The notes: a model not told the origin generated them from the sequence alone. 16,313 bases of DNA from Maricaulis sp965657935 (GCA_965657935.1 CBFHQE010000064.1:1-16313); one strand, 5' to 3'; numbered from the stretch's first letter, positions 1-7,947 are shown. Translations and numbers: made by a program.

Positions 1-1
1 T

Positions 2-163
2 CTGTATGACAGCCTCGGCGAGGGTCATTTTGCGCTGGGCAATTCCGAGGCCGCGCTCGCTGCGTTCAGGACATCACTGGACCTGGCGCCGCAAGACGGC
101 GGCTGCGGCTGGTGTGAGAATGCCCGCAACCGTATTGCAGAACTTGAAGCCGGCGCGCCATAG
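2..163 (+). CDS. TPR-containing protein, C-terminal fragment (5' end outside window)
   Basis: Reading from base 2, the frame is open from the window edge to a TAG at 161-163, giving 53 residues. The first ~31 residues match a tetratricopeptide repeat: Tyr-Asp-x-Leu-Gly-Glu, then Ala-Leu-Gly-Asn, Ala-Leu-Ala-Ala-Phe, and a closing Leu-Asp-Leu-Ala-Pro. The remainder (Arg-Ile-Ala-Glu-Leu-Glu) looks like the start of a final helix. One or a few C-terminal TPRs are common at the end of serine hydrolase (beta-lactamase-like) proteins and of stand-alone TPR proteins, but the fragment is too short to tell which. The gene converges on argS, with only 9 bases between the two stop codons. Confidence 0.7.
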   Translation: MYDSLGEGHFALGNSEAALAAFRTSLDLAPQDGGCGWCENARNRIAELEAGAP

Positions 164-170
164 CGCCGGT
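149..170. terminator. GC-rich stem-loop between convergent genes
   Basis: Arms CCGGCGC (150-156) and GCGCCGG (163-169) pair perfectly around a 6-base loop, with a possible G-T pair extending the base. The hairpin covers the stop codon of the TPR gene and ends 3 bases before the argS stop. No T-run follows on either strand, so it is at best a weak or factor-assisted bidirectional terminator. Confidence 0.35.
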
Positions 171-172
171 GT

Positions 173-1939
173 CTACATCCGCTCTGGCGCTTCCAGTCCA
201 ACCAGGTGCAGGCAGAGCTCAAGCTGTTTGAGCGTTGCCTGGGCCAGGGCCAGGCGGGAGGCCTTGGTCGTATCGTCATCCGCGCCCAGAATCGGGCAAG
301 CCGCATAGAATTTCGAGAAAGTCTGGGCCAGCGTGAAGGCGTGATCACAGATCGTGTTCGGCGCCCGGTTTTCACAGGCCTGTTCCAGCGCCGTGCCAAA
401 AGCGTCCAGCGCAAGCACCAGATCGGTCTCTTCCTGGGTGCCGACGACAATCGCGCCCGGCGCCACGCCTTCTCGTTCCGCCTTGCGCATGAGCGATTTC
501 ACACGAACAGCAGCGTAGAGCAGATAGGGACCTGTCTTGCCTTCAAAACTGGTGAAACGGTCCAGATCAAAGACGTAATTGGTGGTGCGGTAATTCTGCA
601 GATCCGCAAATTTGATCGCGGCCAGACCCACCATGCGTGCGACATTGGCCCGCTCCTCTTCAGAAGCATCGGCTGCGAGCCCGGCTTCCTTGAGGCGTTC
701 ACCCGCACGCTCGATGGCCGAGGAGATCAGGTCGGCGAGACGGAATGTGCCACCATCGCGGGTCCGCAGGCGCTTGCCGTCGGTTCCGTTGACGGTACCG
801 AATTTCACGTGCTCCAACGCACCCTCAGCCGCCAGGCCCGCCTTGCTGGCAGCGCGGAAAACTTGCTCGAAATGATCCGACTGCGCCAGATCGACAACAT
901 AGAGTGTCAGGTCCGGGCCGACCTCATTCTTGCGATCGAGGATCGTCGCGAGGTCCGTCGTTCCGTAAAGTGACGCACCGCCCGAGGTGACCAGGATCAA
1001 AGGCGCGAGTTCTTTCTTGTCGCCCTCGCGAGCCACACGCACGACCCAGGCGCCATCACTTTCCTCTGCAACGGCGCGATCCTTGAAATCCTGCACAAGG
1101 CCCGCGATCAGCGGATCGACATCACTTTCGCCCTTCCACAGGTCGAAATGCACACCGAGATCCCCGAAATCCTTTTTCAAGGCGGCAACTGACACATCAA
1201 TGAAATGCCGCAGCAGCGCGCGGTAACCGGCGCGTCCGGCCTGCAATTCAGCGGTCGCCGCGCGGGAGATTTCCAGACGCGCCGCATCCGACTTCGCCTT
1301 GTTTGACGCCTGCGGATAGAGACGCGCAAGATCCTCGATATTGACGGGCGGCGCAGACGGGTAACCGTCGGTGATACCGGCGTCGAAATAGATCAAGTCC
1401 GGTTGTTCTTCAGCCAGCTCCGTGATCAGATGCCCCATCTGCAGGCCCCAATCGCCCAGATGGATATCGGACACAACGTCATCGCCGCGGAAACGCAGGA
1501 GACGTTGCAGGCTGTCGCCCAGTACAGAGGAGCGCAGATGACCGACATGCATCGGCTTGGCGACATTCGGGCCGCCAAAATCGATCATCACCTTGCGGGG
1601 GTTGTCGGTTTTTGCAGCGCCAGCGCGCTCGTCAGCGGCGATCTCGGCAGCGCGCCGGGTAATGGCGTCGCCCGACGGACGCAGGTTGAGAAATCCCGGT
1701 CCAGCGATCTCGACCTTTTCGATCAAGGCACTTCCCGCCAGCGCATCAACGACCAACTGTGCGATCTCGCGCGGGTTCTTCTTGGCCTGCTTGGCCGCTG
1801 GCATGGCGCCATTGCACTGATAGGGGAAAACTTCAGGGTTCTGCTTTGACGGGCTCACACGGCCCAGCTCCCGCGGAAGCTCAAGGGAAGCGAACGCGTC
1901 GCCCAGCACAGCGCCGAGCTGATCAGCAATTGAAGGCAT
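173..1939 (-). CDS. argS: Arginyl-tRNA synthetase
   Basis: Charges tRNA-Arg with arginine in the cytosol using ATP (class I aminoacyl-tRNA synthetase). At 588 aa the length is normal for the family. An N-terminal additional domain (about 1-110, with Asn-Pro-Arg-Glu-Ile-Ala and Gly-Pro-Gly-Phe-Leu-Asn) is followed by the Rossmann catalytic core. The HIGH signature is His-Val-Gly-His at 131-134, within Ala-Lys-Pro-Met-His-Val-Gly-His-Leu-Arg-Ser. As is usual for ArgRS, the KMSKS motif is degenerate (Gly-Lys-Arg-Leu-Arg-Thr-Arg-Asp-Gly-Gly-Thr, 388-398). The DALR-type anticodon-binding domain begins near 470, after Phe-Glu-Gly-Lys-Thr-Gly-Pro-Tyr. The ATG at 1939 has AGGAA about 11 bases upstream, inside the end of the lipoprotein gene. 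That gene's stop lies only 5 bases before this start, so the two are almost certainly cotranscribed. Confidence 0.98.
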   Translation of the reverse strand: MPSIADQLGAVLGDAFASLELPRELGRVSPSKQNPEVFPYQCNGAMPAAKQAKKNPREIAQLVVDALAGSALIEKVEIAGPGFLNLRPSGDAITRRAAEIAADERAGAAKTDNPRKVMIDFGGPNVAKPMHVGHLRSSVLGDSLQRLLRFRGDDVVSDIHLGDWGLQMGHLITELAEEQPDLIYFDAGITDGYPSAPPVNIEDLARLYPQASNKAKSDAARLEISRAATAELQAGRAGYRALLRHFIDVSVAALKKDFGDLGVHFDLWKGESDVDPLIAGLVQDFKDRAVAEESDGAWVVRVAREGDKKELAPLILVTSGGASLYGTTDLATILDRKNEVGPDLTLYVVDLAQSDHFEQVFRAASKAGLAAEGALEHVKFGTVNGTDGKRLRTRDGGTFRLADLISSAIERAGERLKEAGLAADASEEERANVARMVGLAAIKFADLQNYRTTNYVFDLDRFTSFEGKTGPYLLYAAVRVKSLMRKAEREGVAPGAIVVGTQEETDLVLALDAFGTALEQACENRAPNTICDHAFTLAQTFSKFYAACPILGADDDTTKASRLALAQATLKQLELCLHLVGLEAPERM

Positions 1940-1944
1940 GAATT

Positions 1945-2505
1945 TTATTCCTGGCCAGCTGCGACGCGGAAACGCCGTCCACTGCGATTGTAGGCGAGCT
2001 GCTCATCGGTCAGTTCAAAGCCGACAAGTATCTCGAAATTGGTGCCGGAGGTTGTCGGTGTGGCGCGCGGAATGGAAATGGCATCCACACGCTCGGTCAT
2101 GAAGACACGGTCCTCGTCCGCACGGAAACGCACGCGGATCGGGAAGCTTTCCTTCTCGATGATCGCACGGTCACGACGGGTGACGGCGACAAAATACTCG
2201 TAGGTGTTCTCGCTGCCCACAGCAGCCGGGCCGCGCCCGAAACCGAGATCAATTTCCAAGGTCGCCAGGATCGGGCGATCGCCGTAATAGCTGCAGAGTG
2301 ATCGCACGGCGAGGATCTCACCGGTAAAGCCAACATTCTCATAAACGACTTCACCACTTATATCGACATAACGGTGCGCATCATGCAGCGCGAACGCTGT
2401 CGGGCACGGACCGATATTGGGTTCCGGAGATTCGAGAACACTGACGACACTGGAACATCCAGCTAAAAGGGATCCGACCGCGGCAACAAGGGCAAAAGAA
2501 CGCAT
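1945..2505 (-). CDS. Predicted outer-membrane lipoprotein of unknown function
   Basis: I do not recognise the family. From the ATG at 2505 the 186-aa product begins Met-Arg-Ser-Phe-Ala-Leu-Val and has a short hydrophobic stretch ending in a lipobox, Leu-Leu-Ala-Gly-Cys. Cys17 is the predicted lipidated residue. It is followed by Ser-Ser, which in enterobacterial rules favours the outer membrane. The rest is a soluble, beta-rich-looking domain with two further cysteines. The frame extends 15 codons upstream, but ATG 2505 is preferred because AGGTG lies 7 bases upstream and the signal peptide starts there. The gene ends 5 bases before argS and is the first gene of that unit, reading out of the divergent region shared with ispH. 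Confidence 0.8.
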   Translation of the reverse strand: MRSFALVAAVGSLLAGCSSVVSVLESPEPNIGPCPTAFALHDAHRYVDISGEVVYENVGFTGEILAVRSLCSYYGDRPILATLEIDLGFGRGPAAVGSENTYEYFVAVTRRDRAIIEKESFPIRVRFRADEDRVFMTERVDAISIPRATPTTSGTNFEILVGFELTDEQLAYNRSGRRFRVAAGQE

Positions 2506-2627
2506 TGTGCGACACCTGACTTCACTAGAGTGACTGGCACTAGATAGCACGCAGCCGAATTGTTAGGACGGTCATACGATGCACAGCGCAAGACCGCAAC
2601 GGCATCGCTGAAGGAGATTTGGATTTC
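2506..2627. promoter_or_regulatory. Divergent intergenic region, lipoprotein-argS / ispH
   Basis: These 122 bases separate two operons transcribed away from each other, so both promoters should lie here. I see no convincing -35/-10 pair for either direction. The visible structure is a direct repeat CACTAGA at 2523-2529 and 2538-2544 (15 bases start to start). The first copy sits inside a CACT-AG-AGTG dyad. The ispH Shine-Dalgarno sequence lies at the right end. Confidence 0.45.
2611..2617 (+). promoter_or_regulatory. Shine-Dalgarno sequence fixing the ispH start
   Basis: AAGGAGA at 2611-2617 leaves 10 bases before the ATG at 2628. An in-frame TTG at 2619 would sit one base after this site and cannot use it, so the ATG is the start. 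Confidence 0.8.
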
Positions 2628-3593
2628 ATGAGCGCATCGCCTCCCCCTCTCACCGTTCTACTGGCCGCACCGCGCGGATTTTGTGCGGGTGTAGACCGTG
2701 CCATCCAGATCGTTGAGCGCGCCCTGGAGAAATTCGGCTCGCCCGTCTTTGTTCGGCACGAGATCGTGCACAACCGACATGTCGTTGAACGTCTTGAAAA
2801 AATGGGTGCTGTTTTTGTTGAGGAGCTGGACCAGTGTCCAGACGATCGCCCTGTCGTGTTTTCCGCACACGGCGTGCCCAAGAGCGTTCCCATCGAAGCC
2901 TCCCGGCGCGAGATGATCTATGTCGACGCCACCTGTCCGCTGGTCTCCAAGGTCCATGTCGAAGCCCAGCGCCATTTCAACAACGGCCACGACATCATCC
3001 TGATCGGCCATGCCGGCCACCCGGAGGTCATCGGCACGATGGGGCAGCTGCCTGTCGGCGCGATTACTCTGGTGGAAACCGTCGAGGATGTGGACAGGCT
3101 CGACCCGCGCGATGAGACCAAGCTGGCCTTCGTCACCCAGACCACGCTGTCCGTTGATGATACCTCCGCCATTGTTGACCGTCTGCAGGCCCGCTTCCCC
3201 GCCGTCGCTTCACCGCACAAGGAAGATATCTGCTACGCCACCACCAACCGCCAAAGTGCTGTCAAGACGATGGCGGATCGCTGCGACAAGGTCTTTGTCA
3301 TCGGCGCGCCCAACTCTTCCAACTCGGTTCGCCTGGTCGAGGTCGCAGAACGTGCGGGCGCAAAGAGTGCCCAACTTGTTGCCTCCGCCGGTGATGTTGA
3401 CTGGGACAGTCTTGGGCCCGTGCGCACAATCGGCATTACCGCCGGTGCCTCGGCTCCGGAAGATCTTGTACAGGGCCTGATCGCGGCCTTCCGTGAGCGG
3501 TTCGAGGTCTCCCTGGAGGAGCTGGCCGTGACACGCGAGGATGTCGAGTTCAAACTCCCGCGGGTTCTGGCCGAGGAGAGCGACAGTGTCTGA
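2628..3593 (+). CDS. ispH: 4-hydroxy-3-methylbut-2-enyl diphosphate reductase
   Basis: Last enzyme of the MEP isoprenoid pathway. It reduces HMBPP to IPP and DMAPP with an Fe-S cluster in the cytosol. The 321-aa protein has the three conserved cysteine ligands: Cys19 (in Arg-Gly-Phe-Cys-Ala-Gly), Cys103 (Asp-Ala-Thr-Cys-Pro) and Cys202 (Asp-Ile-Cys-Tyr-Ala-Thr). The substrate-binding residues expected from E. coli IspH are also present: His48 (Glu-Ile-Val-His-Asn), His81 (Ser-Ala-His-Gly-Val), His131 and Glu133 (Gly-His-Pro-Glu-Val), a Thr-Gln-Thr-Thr stretch near 170, and Ser-Asn-Ser near 231-233. It is the first gene of an ispH-DUF1801-rnhA operon. Its stop codon lies inside the start of the next gene (8-base overlap), which suggests translational coupling. 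Confidence 0.97.
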   Translation: MSASPPPLTVLLAAPRGFCAGVDRAIQIVERALEKFGSPVFVRHEIVHNRHVVERLEKMGAVFVEELDQCPDDRPVVFSAHGVPKSVPIEASRREMIYVDATCPLVSKVHVEAQRHFNNGHDIILIGHAGHPEVIGTMGQLPVGAITLVETVEDVDRLDPRDETKLAFVTQTTLSVDDTSAIVDRLQARFPAVASPHKEDICYATTNRQSAVKTMADRCDKVFVIGAPNSSNSVRLVEVAERAGAKSAQLVASAGDVDWDSLGPVRTIGITAGASAPEDLVQGLIAAFRERFEVSLEELAVTREDVEFKLPRVLAEESDSV

Positions 3594-4005
3594 CAACAAG
3601 ACCAAACCAACAGAAATCTCACCGCGCGACTTCATTGCCAGCGTCGACCATGGAACCCGCCGCGCCGATGCGCTCGTCCTGCTGGAGCTGATGGAAAAAA
3701 TCACGGGCTGGGACGCCACGATGTGGGGGACCTCCATCATCGGGTTCGGACGTTATAAATACCAGACGGCTGACAAGAAATGGCATGAATTCATGCGCAC
3801 GGGCTTTTCTCCACGAAAGGCCAATCTCGTCTGCTACATCATGCCAGGTTATACCAATTTCGATGCAATCCTCGATCGTCTCGGCAAACACAAGCTTGGG
3901 AAATCCTGCCTGTATCTCAACAAGCTGGCGGATGTGGACATGGATGTTCTGGAAGAACTGATCCGTGCCGGCCTCGACGACATGGAGAAGAAATACCCGC
4001 TGTGA
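3586..4005 (+). CDS. DUF1801 (YdhG-like) domain protein
   Basis: The 139-aa protein matches my memory of the DUF1801 family, a small alpha/beta fold of unclear biochemical role. Recognisable family blocks are Met-Trp-Gly-x-Ser-Ile-Ile-Gly-Phe-Gly around 45-54, Gly-Phe-Ser-Pro-Arg-Lys, Leu-Gly-Lys-His-Lys-Leu-Gly-Lys-Ser-Cys-Leu-Tyr, and Asn-Lys-Leu-Ala-Asp-Val-Asp. Start choice: the GTG at 3586 has GAGGAG at 3573-3578, 7 bases upstream, and gives a normal N-terminus. The longer frame from 3541 would lie entirely inside ispH. The gene overlaps ispH by 8 bases and rnhA by 4 (GTGA), so all three appear translationally coupled. No catalytic residues can be named. Confidence 0.85.
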   Translation: MSDNKTKPTEISPRDFIASVDHGTRRADALVLLELMEKITGWDATMWGTSIIGFGRYKYQTADKKWHEFMRTGFSPRKANLVCYIMPGYTNFDAILDRLGKHKLGKSCLYLNKLADVDMDVLEELIRAGLDDMEKKYPL

Positions 4006-4439
4006 GTACAATAACGATCCACACTGACGGAGCCTGTTCCGGCAATCCTGGACCTGGCGGCTGGGGAGCTATCCTGGAATGGAATGGCCACCGCAAGGAA
4101 CTCAAGGGCGGCGAGCATAATACCACCAACAACCGCATGGAAATGCAGGCCGCCATCGAGGCTCTCAAGGCTCTTAAAAAGCCGGGGCGCACGGTTATCC
4201 TGATCACCGACAGCGTCTATCTGCGGGACGGGATCACCAAGTGGATCCATGGCTGGAAAAAGCGCGGGTGGAAAACCGCGGACAAGAAGCCGGTCAAGAA
4301 TGTCGATCTGTGGCAGGAACTCGAACAGCTTACAGAACAGCACGCGATCGAGTGGCGCTGGGTGAAGGGGCATGCCGGCGACCCGGGCAATGAACGCGCC
4401 GATGAGCTGGCACGCGAGGGTATTGCCGATCTTGGCTAG
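4002..4439 (+). CDS. rnhA: Ribonuclease HI
   Basis: Cleaves the RNA strand of RNA-DNA hybrids in the cytosol (primer removal, R-loop clearance). At 145 aa it is typical of the bacterial enzyme. The four acidic catalytic residues are all visible: Asp9 (His-Thr-Asp-Gly), Glu47 (Arg-Met-Glu-Met), Asp70 (Ile-Thr-Asp-Ser) and Asp134 (Glu-Arg-Ala-Asp). The assisting His124 is in Lys-Gly-His-Ala-Gly. The basic handle region (Trp-Lys-Lys-Arg-Gly-Trp) is present. The GTG start overlaps the DUF1801 stop as GTGA. The TAG stop at 4437-4439 overlaps the TAG of the convergent kinase gene in a shared CTAG, leaving no room for a terminator. Confidence 0.97.
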   Translation: MSTITIHTDGACSGNPGPGGWGAILEWNGHRKELKGGEHNTTNNRMEMQAAIEALKALKKPGRTVILITDSVYLRDGITKWIHGWKKRGWKTADKKPVKNVDLWQELEQLTEQHAIEWRWVKGHAGDPGNERADELAREGIADLG

Positions 4440-7400
4440 CCGCTGGCCTTGCGCTCGCCAGCGCTGGGCTGCAGAACGGCCAGCACTTCCGCCAGATTGA
4501 GTGGCTTGGCCAGATAACCGTTGGCGCCTGCAGCCAGGTATTTCTCGCGCGCGCCCCGTGTGGCGTCTGCCGTTACGGCAAAGATCGGGATATCTGCATA
4601 ATCGGCATCCGAGGCGCGTATCTGGCGTATCGCCTCGTCGCCGGAGAGAACCGGCATCTGAATGTCCATCAAGACGGCATCGAAATCTTCTGTCGCCAAC
4701 GCGTCGATGGCTTCCTGGCCATTGCTCGCTGTGACCACCTGATAGCCCGCGCCCTTCAAAAGCGCCGTCGCGACGATCAAGTTGGTAGCAACATCGTCAG
4801 CCACCAGGATACGCCCGGATCGGGAGGCTTTGGCCATCAGGTTTGCGTTTGAGAGGTCGCCGGCTTCGGCCACGGTCGTCTTGGCTTCACCAGAGGCCAG
4901 CGGCAGCTGGAACCAGAAGACGGAGCCTTCTCCGATCTCGCTTTCAACCCCTATCGTACCGCCTGCCATTTCAACAATTTCGCTGCAAATGGCCAGGCCC
5001 AGTCCCGATCCGCCATGTTCGCGGGTGGCACTCCCGTCTACCTGCGCGAACCGTCCGAAAATATGCTCGCACTTATCGGCAGGAACACCGGGCCCGGTGT
5101 CCTGCACTTCAAATCGCACCCATCCGGGGGTCGGTTGGCTCACCTTCAGATTGACGGAGCCTTTTGACGTGAATTTCACTGCGTTTCCAACAAGATTGAT
5201 CAATACTTGCCGAACACGCTTTTGATCGCCGAGAACCTTCGCAGGGATATTGTCATCTGTCTCCACCCCAAGCTCGAGGGCTTTTTCAGAGGCGATGCCC
5301 GCCACCATATCCACGACCGAGCGGGCTGTTTGAACGACGTCGAACGGTTCGCGGCTCAACTCCAGCGCCCCTGCCTCGATCTTGGATATATCGAGAATGT
5401 CCTCGATCAGGTCGAGCAGTGCCCGGCCGGAGTTTTCCAGCGTGTTGACGAACCGCGCCTGCTTGTCGTTCAGATCTGTCAGGCGAAGCAATTGGGTCAT
5501 GCCCAGCACGCCATTGAGTGGCGTGCGGATCTCGTGACTCATATTCGCCAGGAATTGTGATTTGGCGAGATTGGCCTCTTCAGCCTCCTTGCGCCGCCGC
5601 TCGATTTCCTCACGCGCGCGCACTTCTGCCGTCATGTCGAAATTGATGCCGCTGAAAACTCTCTCCCCATACAGCCCCTCGCGGAGCAGGGCCCGGGAGC
5701 GGATATGTCGGTGCTGACCGTCTTCGAACACGATGCGATACTCGACATCATAATCGGCGCCGTTTTGCAGGGCATCCTCGAGCTTTTGAGTCAGCGCCGG
5801 TGCGTCGTCCGGATGAACGCGGCGCTGCCAGATCTCGAAAGGTTCCTCGGATGTCGTTGGATCTGCGTCGAACATGGCGTGGGAGCCACTATCCCACCAG
5901 GTCGACCCGTCATCGAGATTCATCTCGAACACGCCAATCTTTCCGACCTTGAGCGCCAGTCCCAATCGGCCTGAGAGCGTGCGCACTTCCTCCTCACGCG
6001 CCCGACGCTCCGTGACATTCTGGAAGGATCCGATCAGCTTGCTGACTTCACCATTTTCGAAGACGGCCCGACCGACAGCTCTTACCCAGATGCGGTTGTT
6101 CTTGGCTGTGATGAAGGGCAGCTCGACGTCCCACGGCTCACCATCCTGTATGCCGCGCTGGACCAGGTCGGTAATGATCGGCCGCGCCTCAGGCGCATAG
6201 AAGTTGATGACTTCATCCATCACAGGGACAAAGTCGGCCGGCACCTCATGAATCTGCCGGGTAATCGCATCCCAGATCGGACGGCCGGTCACCATGTCGA
6301 CCTCCCAACTGCCGATACCGCCCAACTCAGTTACCGCGAGCAGACGATCATTGGCACGCCGCCGATCCTTTTCGAGTTCCACGCTGGCAGTAATGTCCTC
6401 GATCCAGCCAGCCATACGCAGAGGCTTGCCGTCCACATCCCATTCCGCCTGCCCCCGCGAGCGCACAACGATAGCGCTGCCATCCGGTCGCATCAGGCGG
6501 TATTCCTGCTGGTAAGGCACTTTGTCGAACAGGTGGGCATTCAGGGCGCTTTCCACCCGCTTCCTGTCATCAGGATGTACAAAACCCAGCAGGGTTTCAG
6601 CGCTGTTCTCGATATTGCCGCTGCCCAGTTTCGGCAAACCGCTGGGTCGTCCGGCAATGTCCAGGAGTCGCTCCGACAGAAAGGCGTTATTGTGTCGGAT
6701 ATCGAGTTCCCAGATGCCGGAAGAGCTACCCTGGACGGCAAGATCATAGCGACGCTGACTGTCATTGAGATCGGCGATCGCCTGCTCTCGCGCACGCTCC
6801 ATGCGGTGAGCGCTGACCAGGTTTGAAATCGTCACCAAAAGTGGCTCGATTGACTGTTTGATTGTCTGGTCGAAACCTCCCGGCCGATTGGCAATACCAA
6901 TCATGGCGACAAATTCGCCCCGGCTAAAGAGTGGGATTCCCATGTAGGCGTTAAGCGCAGGATGGCCTTCAGGGAGACCACCCGCCTCTTCATGTTCTGC
7001 GGGACTGTTGGATATCAGCGTCTTGCCGGTTCGTATCGTGTAACCAAACAAGGTCTCCAGGTTGCGAAATTCAAATCCGGTTTCAGAATAGGTTTCGTAC
7101 ATCTCTCGCGTTTCATCGTCCCACGAAATGTCAGTAATCGCGTGAGTCTTCAGAAACCGGCCTGTCTCGTCGGTCAGAATCTCGCCGATAAAACCGTATT
7201 CACCGCCAGTCAGTTCAAGCGCCGCATTGAGCAATTGTCCAAAAACGACTTTCGCATCGGCAATGTTGGCAATGTAGTGGGTCTGGACCTGGGCGATCGC
7301 GGCAAGCTGCCGGGTTGACGCATCTCGAGCCCGGCTTTGTGCGCGTTCAGCGATGCGTCCCTCGACTACCCGTGCCAGAGCCGTGAGGCGTTGCAAATCA

Positions 7401-7822
7401 CTCTCGGACAAATCGATCGGCTGGTCATGGATGACACAGAGCGTGCCGATCTTGTGCCCGCCAGGCTCACGCAAGGGCACACCGGCATAGCCGCGAATAT
7501 TGGGTTCACCCGTGACCAGCGGATTGTCCTTGAAGCGGTCATCTTCAAGCGCATTGGGGATATAGAATATTTCATCGCCCTCGATCGCGTGATGACAGAA
7601 AGCGACGTCGCGCGGCGTTTCTTCCGCAGGCAGATTGATATTGGATTTGAACCATTGCCTGTCGCGGTCGACAAGCGATACGGCGGACATGCGTGCCCCC
7701 GTCAGGCCAACGGCGAGATCCGTCAGCGTATCAAATGTCTCCTCCGGCTTCGTGTCCAGAAGTTCCAAAGCGTAAAGTGCAAAGAGACGGTCCTCTTCAG
7801 TGTCGGCGATTGGGTCAGACAA
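4436..7822 (-). CDS. Cytosolic hybrid sensor histidine kinase, GAF-GAF-PAS-PAS-PAS-HisKA-HATPase-REC
   Basis: The 1128-aa protein has no transmembrane segment, so it should sense a cytosolic signal. Domains in order: GAF about 20-160 (with the Asp-Arg-Gln-Trp-Phe-Lys-Ser block), GAF about 180-340, PAS about 360-480, PAS about 495-605, PAS about 620-735, then a short coiled coil. HisKA has the phosphoacceptor His763 in Met-Ser-His-Glu-Ile-Arg-Thr-Pro-Leu-Asn. The HATPase domain shows an N box near 876-884, a G1 box Asp-Thr-Gly-Pro-Gly at 908-912 and a G2 box Gly-Gly-Ser-Gly-Leu-Gly-Leu at 937-943. The receiver domain (about 1003-1118) has phosphoacceptor Asp1053 and Lys1106. All catalytic residues look intact. 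No partner regulator or phosphotransferase lies nearby, so the output is unknown. The start is TTG at 7822, with GGGGA 5 bases upstream. An in-frame stop just upstream limits any extension, and the first ATG would fall inside the first GAF domain. Confidence 0.95.
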   Translation of the reverse strand: MSDPIADTEEDRLFALYALELLDTKPEETFDTLTDLAVGLTGARMSAVSLVDRDRQWFKSNINLPAEETPRDVAFCHHAIEGDEIFYIPNALEDDRFKDNPLVTGEPNIRGYAGVPLREPGGHKIGTLCVIHDQPIDLSESDLQRLTALARVVEGRIAERAQSRARDASTRQLAAIAQVQTHYIANIADAKVVFGQLLNAALELTGGEYGFIGEILTDETGRFLKTHAITDISWDDETREMYETYSETGFEFRNLETLFGYTIRTGKTLISNSPAEHEEAGGLPEGHPALNAYMGIPLFSRGEFVAMIGIANRPGGFDQTIKQSIEPLLVTISNLVSAHRMERAREQAIADLNDSQRRYDLAVQGSSSGIWELDIRHNNAFLSERLLDIAGRPSGLPKLGSGNIENSAETLLGFVHPDDRKRVESALNAHLFDKVPYQQEYRLMRPDGSAIVVRSRGQAEWDVDGKPLRMAGWIEDITASVELEKDRRRANDRLLAVTELGGIGSWEVDMVTGRPIWDAITRQIHEVPADFVPVMDEVINFYAPEARPIITDLVQRGIQDGEPWDVELPFITAKNNRIWVRAVGRAVFENGEVSKLIGSFQNVTERRAREEEVRTLSGRLGLALKVGKIGVFEMNLDDGSTWWDSGSHAMFDADPTTSEEPFEIWQRRVHPDDAPALTQKLEDALQNGADYDVEYRIVFEDGQHRHIRSRALLREGLYGERVFSGINFDMTAEVRAREEIERRRKEAEEANLAKSQFLANMSHEIRTPLNGVLGMTQLLRLTDLNDKQARFVNTLENSGRALLDLIEDILDISKIEAGALELSREPFDVVQTARSVVDMVAGIASEKALELGVETDDNIPAKVLGDQKRVRQVLINLVGNAVKFTSKGSVNLKVSQPTPGWVRFEVQDTGPGVPADKCEHIFGRFAQVDGSATREHGGSGLGLAICSEIVEMAGGTIGVESEIGEGSVFWFQLPLASGEAKTTVAEAGDLSNANLMAKASRSGRILVADDVATNLIVATALLKGAGYQVVTASNGQEAIDALATEDFDAVLMDIQMPVLSGDEAIRQIRASDADYADIPIFAVTADATRGAREKYLAAGANGYLAKPLNLAEVLAVLQPSAGERKASG

Positions 7823-7914
7823 ATTGGTCCCCAGGAACGGTCAGACGAAAGAAGCACAGTCGGTTGCGTCGGTTTACCAAAATTAAATGCAGCCGCAGGC
7901 GCGCGCAAAGGCAT
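7823..7914 (-). promoter_or_regulatory. Upstream region of the hybrid kinase
   Basis: Transcription of the kinase should start in these 92 bases, because a strong terminator closes the region on its far side. The GGGGA ribosome-binding site (plus-strand 7828-7832) supports the TTG start. I could not pick a reliable -35/-10 pair. No clear operator dyad is visible. Confidence 0.35.
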
Positions 7915-7947
7915 AAAAAAAGCCGACCCTGGGTGGGGCCGGCTTTT
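7915..7947 (-). terminator. Strong intrinsic terminator after the TonB-C gene, possibly bidirectional
   Basis: On the minus strand an 8-bp perfect stem (AAAAGCCG with CGGCTTTT), one A-C mismatch and three more G-C pairs enclose a 6-base loop. The stem is followed by seven Ts (plus-strand A run 7915-7921). It lies 20 bases after the stop of the gene at 7967-8308. On the plus strand the hairpin ends in TTTT, so it could also stop readthrough coming the other way. Confidence 0.88.

Noticed and set aside
206..973. A 255-codon open frame on + inside argS
   Set aside because: It lies wholly antisense to a well-conserved synthetase core and has no family features.
2619..2627. TTG as an earlier ispH start
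   Set aside because: It lies one base after the Shine-Dalgarno sequence. The ATG at 2628 has proper spacing.
3210..3740. A 176-codon open frame on - across ispH and DUF1801
   Set aside because: It is antisense to two coupled, conserved genes.
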